64,000 nt of DNA from positions 73,383 to 137,382 of the forward strand of contig JBEONO010000010.1 of assembly GCA_040544425.1 (NCBI GenBank), in the 5' to 3' direction. The DNA comes from Solimicrobium sp040544425. GTDB lineage: Bacteria; Pseudomonadota; Gammaproteobacteria; Burkholderiales; Burkholderiaceae_D. Below are positions 17,777-26,172 of this stretch, one piece after another. Each line of letters begins with the position of its first letter. Position 1 is the first letter of the stretch. The position numbers were made by a program, and so were the translations under genes. The notes below the pieces were generated by a model. That model made no database searches. It was not told the origin of the DNA and worked only from the letters and a program-made list of their open reading frames with translations.

Positions 17777-18085
17777 TGCAAACGAACCTGTTTAAAAGTG
17801 AATGGGCCAACCGGAAGCTGATTTAGTTTAGCAAGTATTGGGTGTTCTGGTTCGTTTTTATGGATGCGCAAAGGAATCGTGTTGCAAGTTCAAAGCAAGC
17901 TGTTTCAGGCAACCAGTGGCAGTTGCCTTACATTTTGTGTGTCAAATGACAATAAATACCTACCAGCAGAAAAATTTACGGCGAAATAATTTACAGATTC
18001 GCTTGGGGGAGTAAATGTCTGAAGCTCCATTGAGCGTGTTAATAGCTGGATCTCTGGTGCTGCCGATATCTGTCGAAGTAAAACT
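17777..18085. other. Intergenic region, nothing recognised
   Basis: 309 bases between the binding-protein gene and the end of the effector-like gene, both on the minus strand. It should hold the promoter of the binding-protein gene. No RNA gene, strong terminator or repeat was recognised. Confidence 0.4.
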
Positions 18086-19420
18086 CTAGCAGCCAGAGTT
18101 GTCGAGCAACGCTTTAAGCGTGCCGGGAAGTGGCGCAGCGAATTCACCAAGAATTTGCTTTAACTTTTCGTTATATAGGTAGGCCTTGGTGAATCGGTGA
18201 TTTCTAACAAAGGTATGACTGATATCCATATTTGTGACCAAGTCATTGGCGATTTTTTGTTTTTCTTCGAGAGAAAATTGAGAGCCTTGGCCGAATATTT
18301 CTTTTAGCTTTAATTCTAATGATTTTAAAGTCTTGTCATCGTACGCGCCGATTGGACCTATTTTTACATTAACCACCTGATCAAAAGTGTTTTGAAGTTG
18401 TTGGGAGATTTTTTCTACGACTAACGATCTAGAAATGGCGGCTACACTCCTAGCCGCTGCTGGCGCTCTCCCAAACTCTAGATGCGTCGATGCCGTTGGT
18501 CCAGTTGGTATTGGAACCGCAGCCGGCAAAGACTCAATAATAATTCTCATTGGCCCCGGTTGAGCTGAGGGAATCTGTTGCAAAGGCTGGTTTTCGTTCC
18601 CAATAGGGGGAAGCATCGCGGGTACGATTGCTTGCTGTTCCAAGCTCAGCAAATTTCTACCAGTCACATTGGCTCCCCGCAAATTTTCTAAGTTTTCCAC
18701 AATACAGGTTGATAGCCTGGTTTTTGAACACGGTATGCCTGCTCCGAATAGCAAACCGCCCATAGAGATGTCGCAAAGCACACTGCGGGAATTGTTAGCT
18801 TCTGAAATAACCAATTCAAATCCAGGTCTCGACTGCGGTATTGCCAGGCGAACCAGCGCTGCAAAGTCGTTGATTTTGTTTTCAATTGAACTTGTATTGA
18901 ACAAACTATTTTCTTTGTGCATTCTTTCAAACGTTTCTATGGCTTTCGGTTTATTTTCATTAATAAAGCAATTGTTTAAGCGTGCCCAGCATCCCCTGAT
19001 GTAGCTATTTTCAAATTGACTGACTTTATATGTAATATTGGCATCATCATTTGCGATGGAATAACACAGTTCAGATCCTTCTGTTTCAATTTTGAAATTT
19101 TGCTTTTCTTGTGCCAGCTCCCGAAGATCATTGAAGCATTGGACAAACTCCTCTTTTTTTTGTTGACATTGATCGGGATCGGCTGATCCGTCGCGCAACT
19201 TCTCATATTCATAATGTGCTTTGAACATATTCGCGAACAGTGTCTCTGCCTTCTTTTGATTTTCCGGCAAAAACAGGTTTCTGATTGATTCGAATAAATT
19301 TCCAATGTGGTCATACCAGCCGAGCTGTCCCTCTACGTCCTTGATTGCTTTGTTTTGGATACCCAGAATTCGTTCATGTCTTATAGTCGCCGCGCCATGT
19401 CGAGTACTTACTGTCAACAT
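18086..19420 (-). CDS. Protein of unknown function with two tandem SPI-2-effector-like domains
   Basis: Encodes 444 residues; ATG 19420 has AAGGAG upstream. No signal peptide or membrane span is seen. Residues about 42-122 (LFESIRNLFLPENQKKAETL, then FNDLRELA and ELCYSI) and about 143-218 (GCWARLNNCFINENKPKAIE, then FAALVRLA and VLCDI) are two copies of one domain. Both resemble, from memory, the N-terminal translocation domain of Salmonella SPI-2 effectors (SifA, SseJ, SspH2, SopD2: WEK(I/M)xxFF, a helix, FxxLxxLA, then two strands). Next come an NLRGANVTGRNL stretch like one pentapeptide-repeat coil, a Pro-rich linker (265-315) and an uncharacterised helical C-terminus. The gene looks AT-richer than its neighbours, which suggests acquisition. 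No secretion genes are in the window. Confidence 0.75.
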   Translation of the reverse strand: MLTVSTRHGAATIRHERILGIQNKAIKDVEGQLGWYDHIGNLFESIRNLFLPENQKKAETLFANMFKAHYEYEKLRDGSADPDQCQQKKEEFVQCFNDLRELAQEKQNFKIETEGSELCYSIANDDANITYKVSQFENSYIRGCWARLNNCFINENKPKAIETFERMHKENSLFNTSSIENKINDFAALVRLAIPQSRPGFELVISEANNSRSVLCDISMGGLLFGAGIPCSKTRLSTCIVENLENLRGANVTGRNLLSLEQQAIVPAMLPPIGNENQPLQQIPSAQPGPMRIIIESLPAAVPIPTGPTASTHLEFGRAPAAARSVAAISRSLVVEKISQQLQNTFDQVVNVKIGPIGAYDDKTLKSLELKLKEIFGQGSQFSLEEKQKIANDLVTNMDISHTFVRNHRFTKAYLYNEKLKQILGEFAAPLPGTLKALLDNSGC

Positions 19421-20185
19421 AAAATTGCTCTCCTTCGGTTTTGGAACATTTTATTTTCCAATATGCTTCGAGAAGTATCTACTTTCTATTGAAGACGGTG
19501 TATTGCCGGTTACCCCGATGCTTTAAAAGAAACAACTATGCCTTGTCCGTCAAGTGCAAGTCGATTTTTGGTTTCAGGAATTAGTTGTTGTTGCAAAATG
19601 AATTTTTGTTGACGCCGCTCAGTCGTTTTTTTCTGACCCTTGTATTTTTTATGTGTTGATAGCGGAGCCTCATTCTCCGTGCTGAGGCAATGTATTTCAC
19701 ATTGGAACAAGACTCAATCTGCAGTGAGGCGATTTGTGCGGGTTTAGTCTGGTGCACCTATCGGGATTTGATTCGGTAAATATTACTAAAAATGGAATCG
19801 GGGAATGGCGTTGATTTGATGATGCGCACGTCGAGATGCAGGCGCGCAAAATCGCAGGTGGGGATCGACTCGCCATCACGTTTCATTGTGTATTGGGTGA
19901 ACAGGAGCTTGGCATCACCTTTCTGGATATTGCTACTGATCGTAATCACATTTGGCGTCTTGACTTCGCGAGGGTAACGCAGATGCTAATCGACGGTGTG
20001 GGTAGAAAAGTCGCCCACCGCGCGATACCATGCGCAAAGCCCAACCGCATCGAGCACGATGTCCAGTATGGTATTGAAAGGGATCAGTAGAAGCAGCGGC
20101 TGAAAAGCTGGTTGTAATTACACCAGCTTTCAGAAACTTCAAACGTATAGGGCTTAATCTTTATTGCGACTGCGCCATAAGTTGG
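19421..20185 (-). pseudogene. Decayed or non-coding stretch with broken minus-strand reading frames
   Basis: About 765 bases without a convincing gene. On the minus strand, reading from about 20135, a frame opens after a stop with PLLLLIPFNTILDIVLDAVG, a membrane- or lipoprotein-like segment, runs into a TAG near 19987, and continues in the same frame to about 19758 (VITISSNIQKGDAKLLFTQY and beyond). Read through the stop, it would be one small protein of about 125 residues; I do not recognise the family. A basic 66-codon frame (19510-19710) begins only with TTG. A 9-bp inverted repeat AAAGCTGGT/ACCAGCTTT (20104-20130) may terminate transcription. It may be a decayed cassette linked to the effector-like gene. 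Confidence 0.35.
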
Positions 20186-20848
20186 TCAGTCTTGTCTTAA
20201 GACTTTCCGTAGCCAGCAGCCGATATCAACGATTTCTTCAATACAGACAGAATGCTGCATCTCATATTCATGCCATTCGATTTGATAGCCCATTTGTTTC
20301 AACAGGTCGCGCGATTGCAGTGCCCGTTGAATGGGCACAACCGGGTCAGCATTACCATGGGCCATGAAGATTGGTACATTTTTGTTGGCGGGACTGGCTT
20401 CTTGCGCCACGGTTTGGTGCAAGGGAAGGTAGCCGGACAAACACATCAAACCGGCCAATTTATCGCTGTGACGCAAGCCTGTTTGCAGCGTCATGGCGCT
20501 ACCCTGAGAAAATCCTGCCAGGATTATTTTTTGCGCACCGGCGGCCGTTTCGATGCCAATCAGTTCTTCAATCGCCGCCTGCGATGAACGCAGTCCGGTT
20601 TCATCTTCGCGATTGGCCAGGTCCGCGGAGCGGATGTCGTACCACGCTGGCATCACGTAACCACCGTTTACGGTAACCGGAATTTGCGGCGCATTCGGGA
20701 ACACAAAACGGATTCCAGGACAGCCGCTTAAATCGAGTTCCTTGACTATAGGCACAAAATCATTGCCGTCTGCACCCAAGCCATGCATCCAAATGATTGA
20801 TACTGTTGGGTTGCTTGCTGTTTCTAACTTGATGGCTGATAAAGTCAT
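20186..20848 (-). CDS. Carboxylesterase / phospholipase family alpha-beta hydrolase
   Basis: Encodes 220 residues, the size of bacterial carboxylesterase 2 and the related lysophospholipase/thioesterase family. The nucleophile Ser lies in LAGFSQGSAMTLQTGLR (GxSxG), the oxyanion-side motif is IIWMHGLGADGNDF, the catalytic Asp is in MAHGNADPVVPI and the His in HEYEMQHSVCIEE. The enzyme is cytosolic and hydrolyses small esters. Its ATG overlaps the stop of the upstream mogA-like gene by 4 bp, so it is the third gene of a darP-mogA-esterase operon. Confidence 0.92.
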   Translation of the reverse strand: MTLSAIKLETASNPTVSIIWMHGLGADGNDFVPIVKELDLSGCPGIRFVFPNAPQIPVTVNGGYVMPAWYDIRSADLANREDETGLRSSQAAIEELIGIETAAGAQKIILAGFSQGSAMTLQTGLRHSDKLAGLMCLSGYLPLHQTVAQEASPANKNVPIFMAHGNADPVVPIQRALQSRDLLKQMGYQIEWHEYEMQHSVCIEEIVDIGCWLRKVLRQD

Positions 20849-21486
20849 GTCGATGTCGTCGTAGGCGGAGAGGCGGGTTTAATAGCTGATTTGGGACGGA
20901 ACGCTTTACACAGTACCGGATCGGTTTCGATATACGGGCCACCGATCAGGTCGATACAGTATGGGATCGCAGAAAAAATACCGCTCACCAAAGTATTGCC
21001 GGAGTCGTCGCGCAATCCTTCCAAGGTTTCCTTGATTGATTTCGGTTGGCCAGGCAAGTTCAATATTAACGCGGCATGATCCGGTGTTTCACGGATTACG
21101 GCAACCTGACGTGACAAGATCGCAGTTGGCACAAAGCGCAAACTGATCTGGCGCATTTGTTCGCCAAATCCCGGCATCTCTTTGCTTGCGACAGCCAAGG
21201 TCGCTTCGGGTGTGACATCACGACGTGATGGCCCAGTGCCACCAGTGGTGAGAACCAGATGGCAATGATGTTGATCAACCAGACTCATCAGAGTTTGCTC
21301 GATTTGTGTCCGCTCGTCGGGAATCAGGCGGGTGACTATGTCAAAAGGACTTGTGAGGCAGGCTGTCAGCCATTCCTGCAAGGCCGGCAATCCTAAATCC
21401 TGATAGGTGCCTGATGAGGCGCGGTCGGAAATGCTGACCAGACCAATGCGCAAGACGGTGTTCGGATCAGAAACTGCCTGGTGCAT
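20845..21486 (-). CDS. mog: Molybdopterin adenylyltransferase MogA-like protein
   Basis: About 213 residues from ATG 21486, which begins MHQAVSDPNTVLRIGLVSIS; upstream in-frame starts exist but lie deeper in darP. MogA adenylylates molybdopterin before molybdenum insertion. The family signatures are LVSISDRASSGTYQDLG, the binding loop LTTGGTGPSRRDVTPEA and a late LILNLPGQPKSIKETL. The C-terminus (IPYCIDLIGGPYIETD, then a Lys/Pro/Thr tail) matches MogA of betaproteobacteria. The start overlaps the 3' end of darP by 20 bp and the stop overlaps the esterase gene, so all three are probably co-translated. Confidence 0.9.
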   Translation of the reverse strand: MHQAVSDPNTVLRIGLVSISDRASSGTYQDLGLPALQEWLTACLTSPFDIVTRLIPDERTQIEQTLMSLVDQHHCHLVLTTGGTGPSRRDVTPEATLAVASKEMPGFGEQMRQISLRFVPTAILSRQVAVIRETPDHAALILNLPGQPKSIKETLEGLRDDSGNTLVSGIFSAIPYCIDLIGGPYIETDPVLCKAFRPKSAIKPASPPTTTST

Positions 21487-22078
21487 GGTCTTCTTCGTCC
21501 TCGTCGAATTCATCAACTGCATTGCCAGCTTTTTTACTATCGATGTGCAGCTGCTTCAAAATCTGAAAAATTTCGCGATAGGCTTTCGGCGGTTTGTTTT
21601 CAGCCTGCTCTTTGCGTGCGTTGCGGATCAGAGTACGCAGATGCTGCGCCTCAAGATGCGGATGCTGTTCCAATAATTCGGTCAGTGCTTTGTCATCGGC
21701 CAACAATCTATCGCGTTTCTTTTCGAAGGAGTGCATGGTCGCAGTTTCTGCTTTGGATGCGCCTCTCCAGCTGTCGATAGTACGCTGGATAGCTTCGACT
21801 TCTTCCGGTTCCAGACTGCGCATTTTTTTACCGACGAATTGCAACTGGCGGCGTCGGCCTTCGTGATCTTTGATCAGCTGACATTCTAAGATCGCGTCGC
21901 GCACATCGTCCGGCATCGGGACGCGTTTGACGCGGTCGCGTGGCTGGTCGATTAATTCTTGCCCCAATTTTTGCAGCGCAGTCATTTCGCGCTTCAATTG
22001 GGATTTGGATGGGCGTTCATACTCTTGCTCGAATTCGGTGGATTGAAATCCACATGAGCCACGGTTTGGATTTGGCAT
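21467..22078 (-). CDS. darP: Ribosome biogenesis factor DarP (YjgA, DUF615)
   Basis: Encodes 203 residues. DarP associates with late 50S ribosomal precursors. The family core is clear: PSKSQLKREMTALQKLGQEL, then LIKDHEGRRRQLQFVGKKMR and a long helical C-terminal half (HPHLEAQHLRTLIRNARKEQ, KAYREIFQILKQL). The protein ends in an acidic tail (DEFDEDEEDH). It is read divergently from pmbA with a 96-bp gap, an arrangement I recall from many beta- and gammaproteobacteria. The first 20 residues are polar and variable. Confidence 0.94.
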   Translation of the reverse strand: MPNPNRGSCGFQSTEFEQEYERPSKSQLKREMTALQKLGQELIDQPRDRVKRVPMPDDVRDAILECQLIKDHEGRRRQLQFVGKKMRSLEPEEVEAIQRTIDSWRGASKAETATMHSFEKKRDRLLADDKALTELLEQHPHLEAQHLRTLIRNARKEQAENKPPKAYREIFQILKQLHIDSKKAGNAVDEFDEDEEDHAPGSF

Positions 22079-22174
22079 AATTTAACAGGCAGCGTGTGCC
22101 TTTTATCTAACTAAAAACTACAAGGCTGCTATCATACCCCTTTTAACCCCGCCCCTAAAGACCTATGAGGACCT

Positions 22175-23521
22175 ATGAGCACGTTTACCTATAGTCAAGA
22201 TCAATTAAAGCAAATTGCACAAGATGTTTTGAGCTTTGCACGTAACAAAGGGGCAACAGATGCGGCCGTTGAAATCAGTGAAGGCGTGGGACTGTCAGTG
22301 GGAGTACGTCGTGGCAAAATAGAAACTATCGAGCAAAACAAAGATAAGGGCATCGGCGTTACCGTATTCATTGGACAACAGCGCGGCAACGCCAGTACGT
22401 CGGATTTTTCTACTCAAGCGCTGCAGGCAACCGTCGATGCAGCTTATAACATCGCTCGGTTTACAGCTGCTGATGATTGTGCTGGTCTGCCTGATCCTGA
22501 CACCTTGGAAATGCAGCCTCAGGAATTAAAGTTGTTTTATCCATGGAAAATCAGTTCGGAAGAAGCGATCGCGCTGGCAAAACGCTGCGAAGCGGCAGCA
22601 TTTGAGGTTGATCCGCGCATCAAGAACAGCGAAGGCGCTGGCGTGCACGCGAATCAATCCCATTTTGTGGCAGCCAATTCGATCGGATTTATGGGCGGCT
22701 ATGCTTCGTCACGTCATTCGATTTCGGTGGCGCCAATTGCTGGGCGCGGTGCGCACATGCAGCGTGATTACTGGTATTCGTCGTCACGCAATGCGAAAAA
22801 ATTAGCCCAACCTGAAGAAATTGGTCGTTATGCTGCAGAGCGCGCCTTGTCGCGCATGCATGCGCGCAAGCTGGACACACGCAAATGCCCTGTATTGTTT
22901 GAAGCGCCGCTGGCGATTGGTCTGGTTGGTGCTTTGGTGCAGGCAGTGTCGGGTGGCGCTTTGTATCGCAAATCCACTTTCATGGTGGACAGTTTGGGCA
23001 AAACAATTTTTCCGGCGCATATTCAGTTGCTGGAAGATCCGCACGTCATCGCTGCTGCTGGCTCTTCACCATTTGACGGCGAGGGCGTCAAGACCTTGCG
23101 TCGTGATGTAGTCAGGAATGGCGTCTTGCAAGGATATTTTCTGACGACTTATTCTGCTCGTAAGCTGGGAATGAAAACTACCGGCAATGCGGGCGGCTCA
23201 CATAATCTGTCGTTCACTTCAGATTTAACCAAACCGCGCGACAATCTGGTGGCGATGCTGAAAAAAATGGGTACCGGTTTGTTGGTGACGGAGTTGATGG
23301 GGCAGGGTGTGAATTACATTACTGGTGACTACTCGCGCGGTGCGACTGGATTTTGGGTGGAAAATGGCGTGATTCAATATCCGGTTGAAGAAATCACGAT
23401 TGCCGGTAATTTGACTGAAATGTTTCAGCAAATTGTCGCTGTCGGTGCGGATACAATAATTCGTGGCACGAAACAAACGGGTTCTATTTTGATCGAGAGC
23501 ATGACCATTGCAGGTAACTGA
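22175..23521 (+). CDS. pmbA: Metalloprotease PmbA (TldE)
   Basis: Encodes 448 residues, the normal length. PmbA (TldE) forms a heterodimeric peptidase with TldD, in which TldD holds the catalytic zinc; the pair matures peptides such as microcin B17 and clears unfolded ones. Signatures are GATDAAVEISEGVGLSVGVR, the KGIGVTVFIGQQRGNASTSD strand, LGMKTTGNAGGSHNL and the closing VNYITGDYSRGATGFWVENG. The ATG at 22175 uses GAGG at 22167-22170, which comes from the first unit of a tandem GACCTATGAG repeat. tldD is not in this window. Confidence 0.95.
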   Translation: MSTFTYSQDQLKQIAQDVLSFARNKGATDAAVEISEGVGLSVGVRRGKIETIEQNKDKGIGVTVFIGQQRGNASTSDFSTQALQATVDAAYNIARFTAADDCAGLPDPDTLEMQPQELKLFYPWKISSEEAIALAKRCEAAAFEVDPRIKNSEGAGVHANQSHFVAANSIGFMGGYASSRHSISVAPIAGRGAHMQRDYWYSSSRNAKKLAQPEEIGRYAAERALSRMHARKLDTRKCPVLFEAPLAIGLVGALVQAVSGGALYRKSTFMVDSLGKTIFPAHIQLLEDPHVIAAAGSSPFDGEGVKTLRRDVVRNGVLQGYFLTTYSARKLGMKTTGNAGGSHNLSFTSDLTKPRDNLVAMLKKMGTGLLVTELMGQGVNYITGDYSRGATGFWVENGVIQYPVEEITIAGNLTEMFQQIVAVGADTIIRGTKQTGSILIESMTIAGN

Positions 23522-23597
23522 GTTTTTAGGTTGATCTTTTTTAGTTTGCCTAGCCTTTGGGCATAGATGCACTTGAATAACCTATCAACAAGAAACT

Positions 23598-25040
23598 ATG
23601 AATTCAATCGATCAGAATAATTTTACTGAACAGTTTGCACGACACGATCAGACCGATCAATCTTTCATAGGCCATCCGCGTGGTTTGGCCTACATCTCGT
23701 TTACTGAAGCCTGGGAGCGATTTTCATTTTATGGCATGCAGACCTTGCTGGTGCTGTACATGGTGCATCAGTTGCTGCTTCCCGGGCATATTGAGAACAT
23801 TGCCGGATTTAAGGTGTTCCGTACTTTTGTCGAAAATATCTATGGACATAGCCTGTCCACCGTTGCATTGGCCTCGGCAATTTTTGGACTGTACAGCGGT
23901 TTCGTATACCTGACGCCAATTCTTGGCGGCATCGTTGCGGACCGTTTATTGGGCAAAACCAAAACCATCACGATCGGTGCTTTGTTGATGGCGGCCGGAC
24001 ATTTCTTGATGGCTTTTGATTTTTCGTTTTTGATTGCGATGTTTTGTCTGTTAGTGGGTGTGGGCTGCTTCAAAGGTAATCTGGCCAGCCAGGTGAGCGA
24101 ATTGTATGCGCCGGGCGATATGCGGACCGCCGATGCGTTTCAAATTTATTTTTTGTTCATCAACGCAGCCGTAATCATTGCCCCGCTTATTGCGGGTACG
24201 CTTGGTGAGGTGTATGGCTGGCACTATGGTTTCGGCGCCGCAGGTGTCGGTATGTTGTTTTCGCTTGTGATTTATCTTTCTGGTCGCAAATGGCTGCCTA
24301 GGGAACAAACTTTTGTCGCCAGACCCGCGCAAACCGTGAAAAAAAAAGCTTTAACAAAAATCGAAATCCGTACTGTTTGTCTCTTGTTATTCATGCTGCC
24401 GGTATTGGCTGTCGGTAGTGTCGGAAATCAGGAAATTTTCAATGCCTACCTGTTGTGGGTGCCGGACAATGTCAGCCTGGTATTTTTCGGTCACTTGATG
24501 CCGACTACCTGGTTGATTACCTTGGATGCCATTGTCAGTTTTTCTGGTTTGGTGGGGTGCATGGCATTTTGGCGGATTTACTCAAGGCGTTATGTGGAGC
24601 CGAGTGAGATTGTAAAGATGACGATTGGGTTGGGCTTGAGCGCCGCGGGCGTGCTGTGTTTGGCGGTTGCCGCAATGTTGTCAAGTCACGGTCAAAAAGC
24701 TGGAATAGAGTGGGTGCTGGGTTTTGAAGTATTAAATGCTTTGGGCTTCGCCAATTTATTTCCGGTTGGCCTGGCCTTGTATGCGCGCGTTTCGCCCAAG
24801 GCGCTCGCCGGAACGATGATGGGTGTGTATTACCTGCATTTGTTCATGTGTAATAATCTGGTCGGATGGTTGGGTGGATTGATTGAACGCCTGGCTGGCC
24901 CGGCATTCTGGCTCTTGCATGTTGGTCTGGTGGCGGCCGCGATGTTTATCCTGTACGGCGTGTCGCACTTTTTTGGTCGTTACCTGTTACCTACAGAATT
25001 CATCACTGCCGAAATTGATTCGGTAAATATTCCAACTTGA
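23598..25040 (+). CDS. POT/PTR-family proton-dependent peptide transporter
   Basis: Encodes 480 residues with at least 12 predicted membrane helices (14 in the family's bacterial type). The proton-coupling signature is YISFTEAWERFSFYGMQTLL (the ExxERFxYYG motif), followed by GGIVADRLLGKTKTITIGAL and GCFKGNLASQVSELY. These carriers import di- and tripeptides with protons through the inner membrane; a drug or nitrate substrate is possible in the wider family. It stands alone 77 bp after pmbA on the same strand. A weak stem-loop follows the stop. Confidence 0.93.
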   Translation: MNSIDQNNFTEQFARHDQTDQSFIGHPRGLAYISFTEAWERFSFYGMQTLLVLYMVHQLLLPGHIENIAGFKVFRTFVENIYGHSLSTVALASAIFGLYSGFVYLTPILGGIVADRLLGKTKTITIGALLMAAGHFLMAFDFSFLIAMFCLLVGVGCFKGNLASQVSELYAPGDMRTADAFQIYFLFINAAVIIAPLIAGTLGEVYGWHYGFGAAGVGMLFSLVIYLSGRKWLPREQTFVARPAQTVKKKALTKIEIRTVCLLLFMLPVLAVGSVGNQEIFNAYLLWVPDNVSLVFFGHLMPTTWLITLDAIVSFSGLVGCMAFWRIYSRRYVEPSEIVKMTIGLGLSAAGVLCLAVAAMLSSHGQKAGIEWVLGFEVLNALGFANLFPVGLALYARVSPKALAGTMMGVYYLHLFMCNNLVGWLGGLIERLAGPAFWLLHVGLVAAAMFILYGVSHFFGRYLLPTEFITAEIDSVNIPT

Positions 25041-25068
25041 TACGTTTCGATTTCGGGTGTGGGCTCTG

Positions 25069-25087
25069 TTACCCAACCGGGTAATTT
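25069..25087. terminator. Weak stem-loop between convergent genes
   Basis: TTACCC and GGGTAA (25069-25084) form a 6-bp stem with an AACC loop, followed by TTT. It lies between the ends of the peptide transporter and the GST gene and could stop transcription from the plus strand. The short stem makes it uncertain. Confidence 0.4.
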
Positions 25088-25780
25088 CTACCTTCGTTGA
25101 TATTGGAGTGTGCCAAACAGCGCGTCTTTTGCTTCGGGCGTAACCAACGGTTTCCGGCAATGTGCCAGTACCTGCAAGCCTCGTTGCACGGCAGGACGAT
25201 TGGCGACGGTGTCAAACCAGCGTTTCGCATGCGGGAAATCACGCCAGTCTATGCCTTGATTTCTCCATGAATTGGCCCACGCGAACGTTGCCATATCGGC
25301 GATGGTGTACTCATTTCCAGCTAAATAGCTCGATTTGGCCAATTGTTTGTTGATGACGCCATAGAGACGTTTGGCTTCATTGGTATAGCGATCAATTGCG
25401 TACGGAATAGGTTCCGGTGCGTAATTGCGAAAGTGATGCGCCTGCCCCAGCATCGGACCAAATCCGCCCATTTGAAACATCAGCCATTCCAGGGTCATGT
25501 ATTTTTCTCGCGTGGTGTTGCCAAGGAATTTCCCGGTTTTGCCCGCCAGGTAGATCATGATTGCGCCAGACTCGAAAATATTAATTGATTTTCCGTCCGG
25601 TCCTTCGGGGTCGATCAAAGCAGGGATCTTGTTGTTTGGAGATATCTGCAAAAATTCCGGAGCAAATTGTTCGCCGCTGCCGATATCCACGGGTATAACT
25701 TGATACTGGATACCGCATTCTTCCAGCATAATATGGATTTTGTGACCGTTGGGTGTGGGCCATGAATAAAGGATGATCAT
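25088..25780 (-). CDS. Glutathione S-transferase, YfcG/YghU-like disulfide-bond oxidoreductase
   Basis: Encodes 230 residues. The N-terminal thioredoxin-like domain opens with LYSWPTPNGHKIHIMLEE, where the Thr and Asn match the glutathione-contact residues of the E. coli YfcG group, and has the NNKIPALIDPEG cis-Pro loop and an ESGAIMIYL helix. The C-terminal helical domain holds NEYTIADMATFAW. Such proteins reduce glutathionylated or hydroperoxide substrates rather than conjugating drugs. The start codon overlaps the stop of the DUF4870-like gene (4 bp), so they form a two-gene unit. A second GST of the same group is encoded at 59960-60655. Confidence 0.9.
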   Translation of the reverse strand: MIILYSWPTPNGHKIHIMLEECGIQYQVIPVDIGSGEQFAPEFLQISPNNKIPALIDPEGPDGKSINIFESGAIMIYLAGKTGKFLGNTTREKYMTLEWLMFQMGGFGPMLGQAHHFRNYAPEPIPYAIDRYTNEAKRLYGVINKQLAKSSYLAGNEYTIADMATFAWANSWRNQGIDWRDFPHAKRWFDTVANRPAVQRGLQVLAHCRKPLVTPEAKDALFGTLQYQRR

Positions 25781-26163
25781 GCGTTTGCTCCTGTGTCAGA
25801 CAAATTTCCGATTGGTTTGTTTTCATTGAGAGCCATAATTCCGATGATCAGTCGATAGGCCTTCCACAACCAGGCGCATCCCCAAAGTATGAATGCAAAC
25901 GGTATACCGATAATTGTGATGAAGAAAATCCAGCCTAAAAAAACGCAGGCCAGATAAATCCAGAACGATTTAATTTGCCAGTTGTGATGGCTGTAGACAA
26001 ACGTTCCAGCCGCATCGCTACGTTTGAGATAGCTGAGGATAACTGGAATAAAAGACAGTGCGCCCAAGGTGAACAACATGCTCACGGCATGAAAAATATA
26101 AAACCACCAGGCAGTGTTCTTGATGGATTCCAATTTACTGTCAAACACAAGGTCCTGTGACAT
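25777..26163 (-). CDS. DUF4870-like integral membrane protein
   Basis: Encodes 128 residues with three hydrophobic segments (about 17-45, 66-86 and 86-108), in the style of the DUF4870/TMEM small membrane protein family: WFYIFHAVSMLFTLGALSFI, then HHNWQIKSFWIYLACVFLGW, then the pair GIPFAFILWGCAWLWKAYRL. Function is unknown. It starts 10 bp after serB with an excellent AAGGAGG 5 bp upstream of ATG 26163, and overlaps the GST gene by 4 bp. The mfd-serB-this gene-GST order suggests a four-gene transcript. Confidence 0.82.
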   Translation of the reverse strand: MSQDLVFDSKLESIKNTAWWFYIFHAVSMLFTLGALSFIPVILSYLKRSDAAGTFVYSHHNWQIKSFWIYLACVFLGWIFFITIIGIPFAFILWGCAWLWKAYRLIIGIMALNENKPIGNLSDTGANA

Positions 26164-26172
26164 GTTGCCTCC

